Shown here one piece after another: positions 13,724 through 14,095 of a DNA stretch of 14,095 nucleotides. Positions within the stretch are counted from its first letter, which is position 1; the number at the start of each line of letters is the position of its first letter. The notes below the pieces were generated by a model that was not told the DNA's origin, did not search any database, and saw only the letters and a list, made by a program, of their open reading frames with translations. The translations under genes and the position numbers were made by a program. Source of the DNA: JAYPUG01 sp038117265 (GTDB lineage Bacteria > Pseudomonadota > Alphaproteobacteria > UBA6615); contig JAYOFO010000061.1 in the NCBI GenBank assembly GCA_038117265.1, positions 1 through 14,095 on the forward strand, given 5' to 3'.

Positions 13724-14095
13724 ATGGCTATCAGCAAGGGTGACAAGATTCCGGCGGGTGCGCTGGCGCACAAGACCGCCGAAGGCATCGACCAGGTTTC
13801 GACCGACGACCTGTTCGCCGGCAAGAAGGTGGTGCTGTTCTCGGTGCCGGGTGCCTTCACGCCGACCTGCTCGGCGAAGCATCTGCCGGGCTTTGTCGAG
13901 AAGGCCGCGGAACTCAAGGCCAAGGGCGTCGACACCATCGCCTGCATGGCGGTCAACGATCCGTTCGTGATGGAGGCCTGGGGCAAGGACCAGAGCGTCG
14001 GCGACAAGGTGATGATGCTGGCAGACGGCTCGGCGAAGTTCACCTCGCAGCTCGGCATGGAGCTCGATCTGGTGGATCGCGGGCTGGGCGTGCGC
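13724..14095 (+). CDS. Prx5-type peroxiredoxin (3' end outside window)
   Basis: This is the first 124 residues of a Prx5/AhpE-like thiol peroxidase, which reduces hydrogen peroxide and organic hydroperoxides. The peroxidatic cysteine is C49 in VPGAFTPTCSAKHLPGF, with the supporting Pro and Thr of the PxxxT/SxxC active site. A second Cys, C74, lies in IACMAVNDPFVMEAW, the position of the second cysteine in this family. No signal peptide is seen, so the enzyme is probably cytoplasmic. ATG at 13724 follows a near-perfect ribosome site, AGGAGGGGAG at 13711-13720, the strongest in the window, implying high expression. The frame is open at the window end; family members are about 160 residues, so roughly 40 are missing. 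Whether a C-terminal glutaredoxin domain follows cannot be seen. Confidence 0.95.
   Translation, partial: MAISKGDKIPAGALAHKTAEGIDQVSTDDLFAGKKVVLFSVPGAFTPTCSAKHLPGFVEKAAELKAKGVDTIACMAVNDPFVMEAWGKDQSVGDKVMMLADGSAKFTSQLGMELDLVDRGLGVR

Noticed and set aside
1..14095. Mobile elements, CRISPR arrays, tRNA/rRNA genes or defence systems
   Set aside because: I found no transposase or integrase motifs, no regularly spaced direct repeats and no tRNA-like cloverleaf, and coding composition appears even across the window.

Overview
The window is GC-rich, densely packed chromosomal DNA from an alphaproteobacterium. The lineage rests on three things: an aa3-type cytochrome c oxidase cluster in the order ctaD, ctaB, small CoxF-like gene, ctaG, ctaE, DUF983, SURF1; a thrC gene followed directly by an M16 (mitochondrial-processing-peptidase-like) protease; and a ScsB-type thiol reductase. 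A Rhodospirillales-like member is my best guess, but no rRNA or marker tree is available. I see no tRNA or rRNA gene, CRISPR array, transposase, integrase or compositionally foreign island.

Region 1 (1-4508) is the cox block. It holds the 3' end of subunit I, heme O synthase, a 43-residue single-span protein, the Cox11 copper chaperone, subunit III, a zinc-ribbon DUF983 membrane protein and SURF1. All are on the + strand with gaps of 46 nt or less or 4-nt overlaps, so this looks like one operon that makes the oxidase and the machinery that inserts heme a and CuB. Region 2 (4505-6034) is an M32 carboxypeptidase whose TTG start overlaps the SURF1 stop. Region 3 (6104-10642) holds threonine synthase, the M16B protease, a RimJ-like acetyltransferase and an MFS transporter, closely spaced and co-directional; a weak promoter candidate lies just ahead of thrC.

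Region 4 (10639-11211, - strand) is YqgE/AlgH. It converges on the MFS gene so tightly that the two stop codons share one CTAG. Region 5 (11418-14095) holds a signal-peptide-bearing ScsB/DsbD-family electron transporter, followed after 140 nt by a Prx5-type peroxiredoxin cut off by the window end. Region 5 is transcribed divergently from yqgE across a 206-nt intergenic stretch.

Functionally the window joins respiratory oxidase biogenesis, threonine synthesis, proteolysis and thiol redox homeostasis. Most of it is conserved housekeeping content and I do not see a clearly new multi-gene system. The least-understood pieces are the DUF983 protein and the CoxF-like microprotein inside the oxidase operon, and the possible link between the ScsB-type transporter and the neighbouring peroxiredoxin. 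Several genes use TTG or GTG starts chosen here from ribosome-binding-site spacing and family N-termini.
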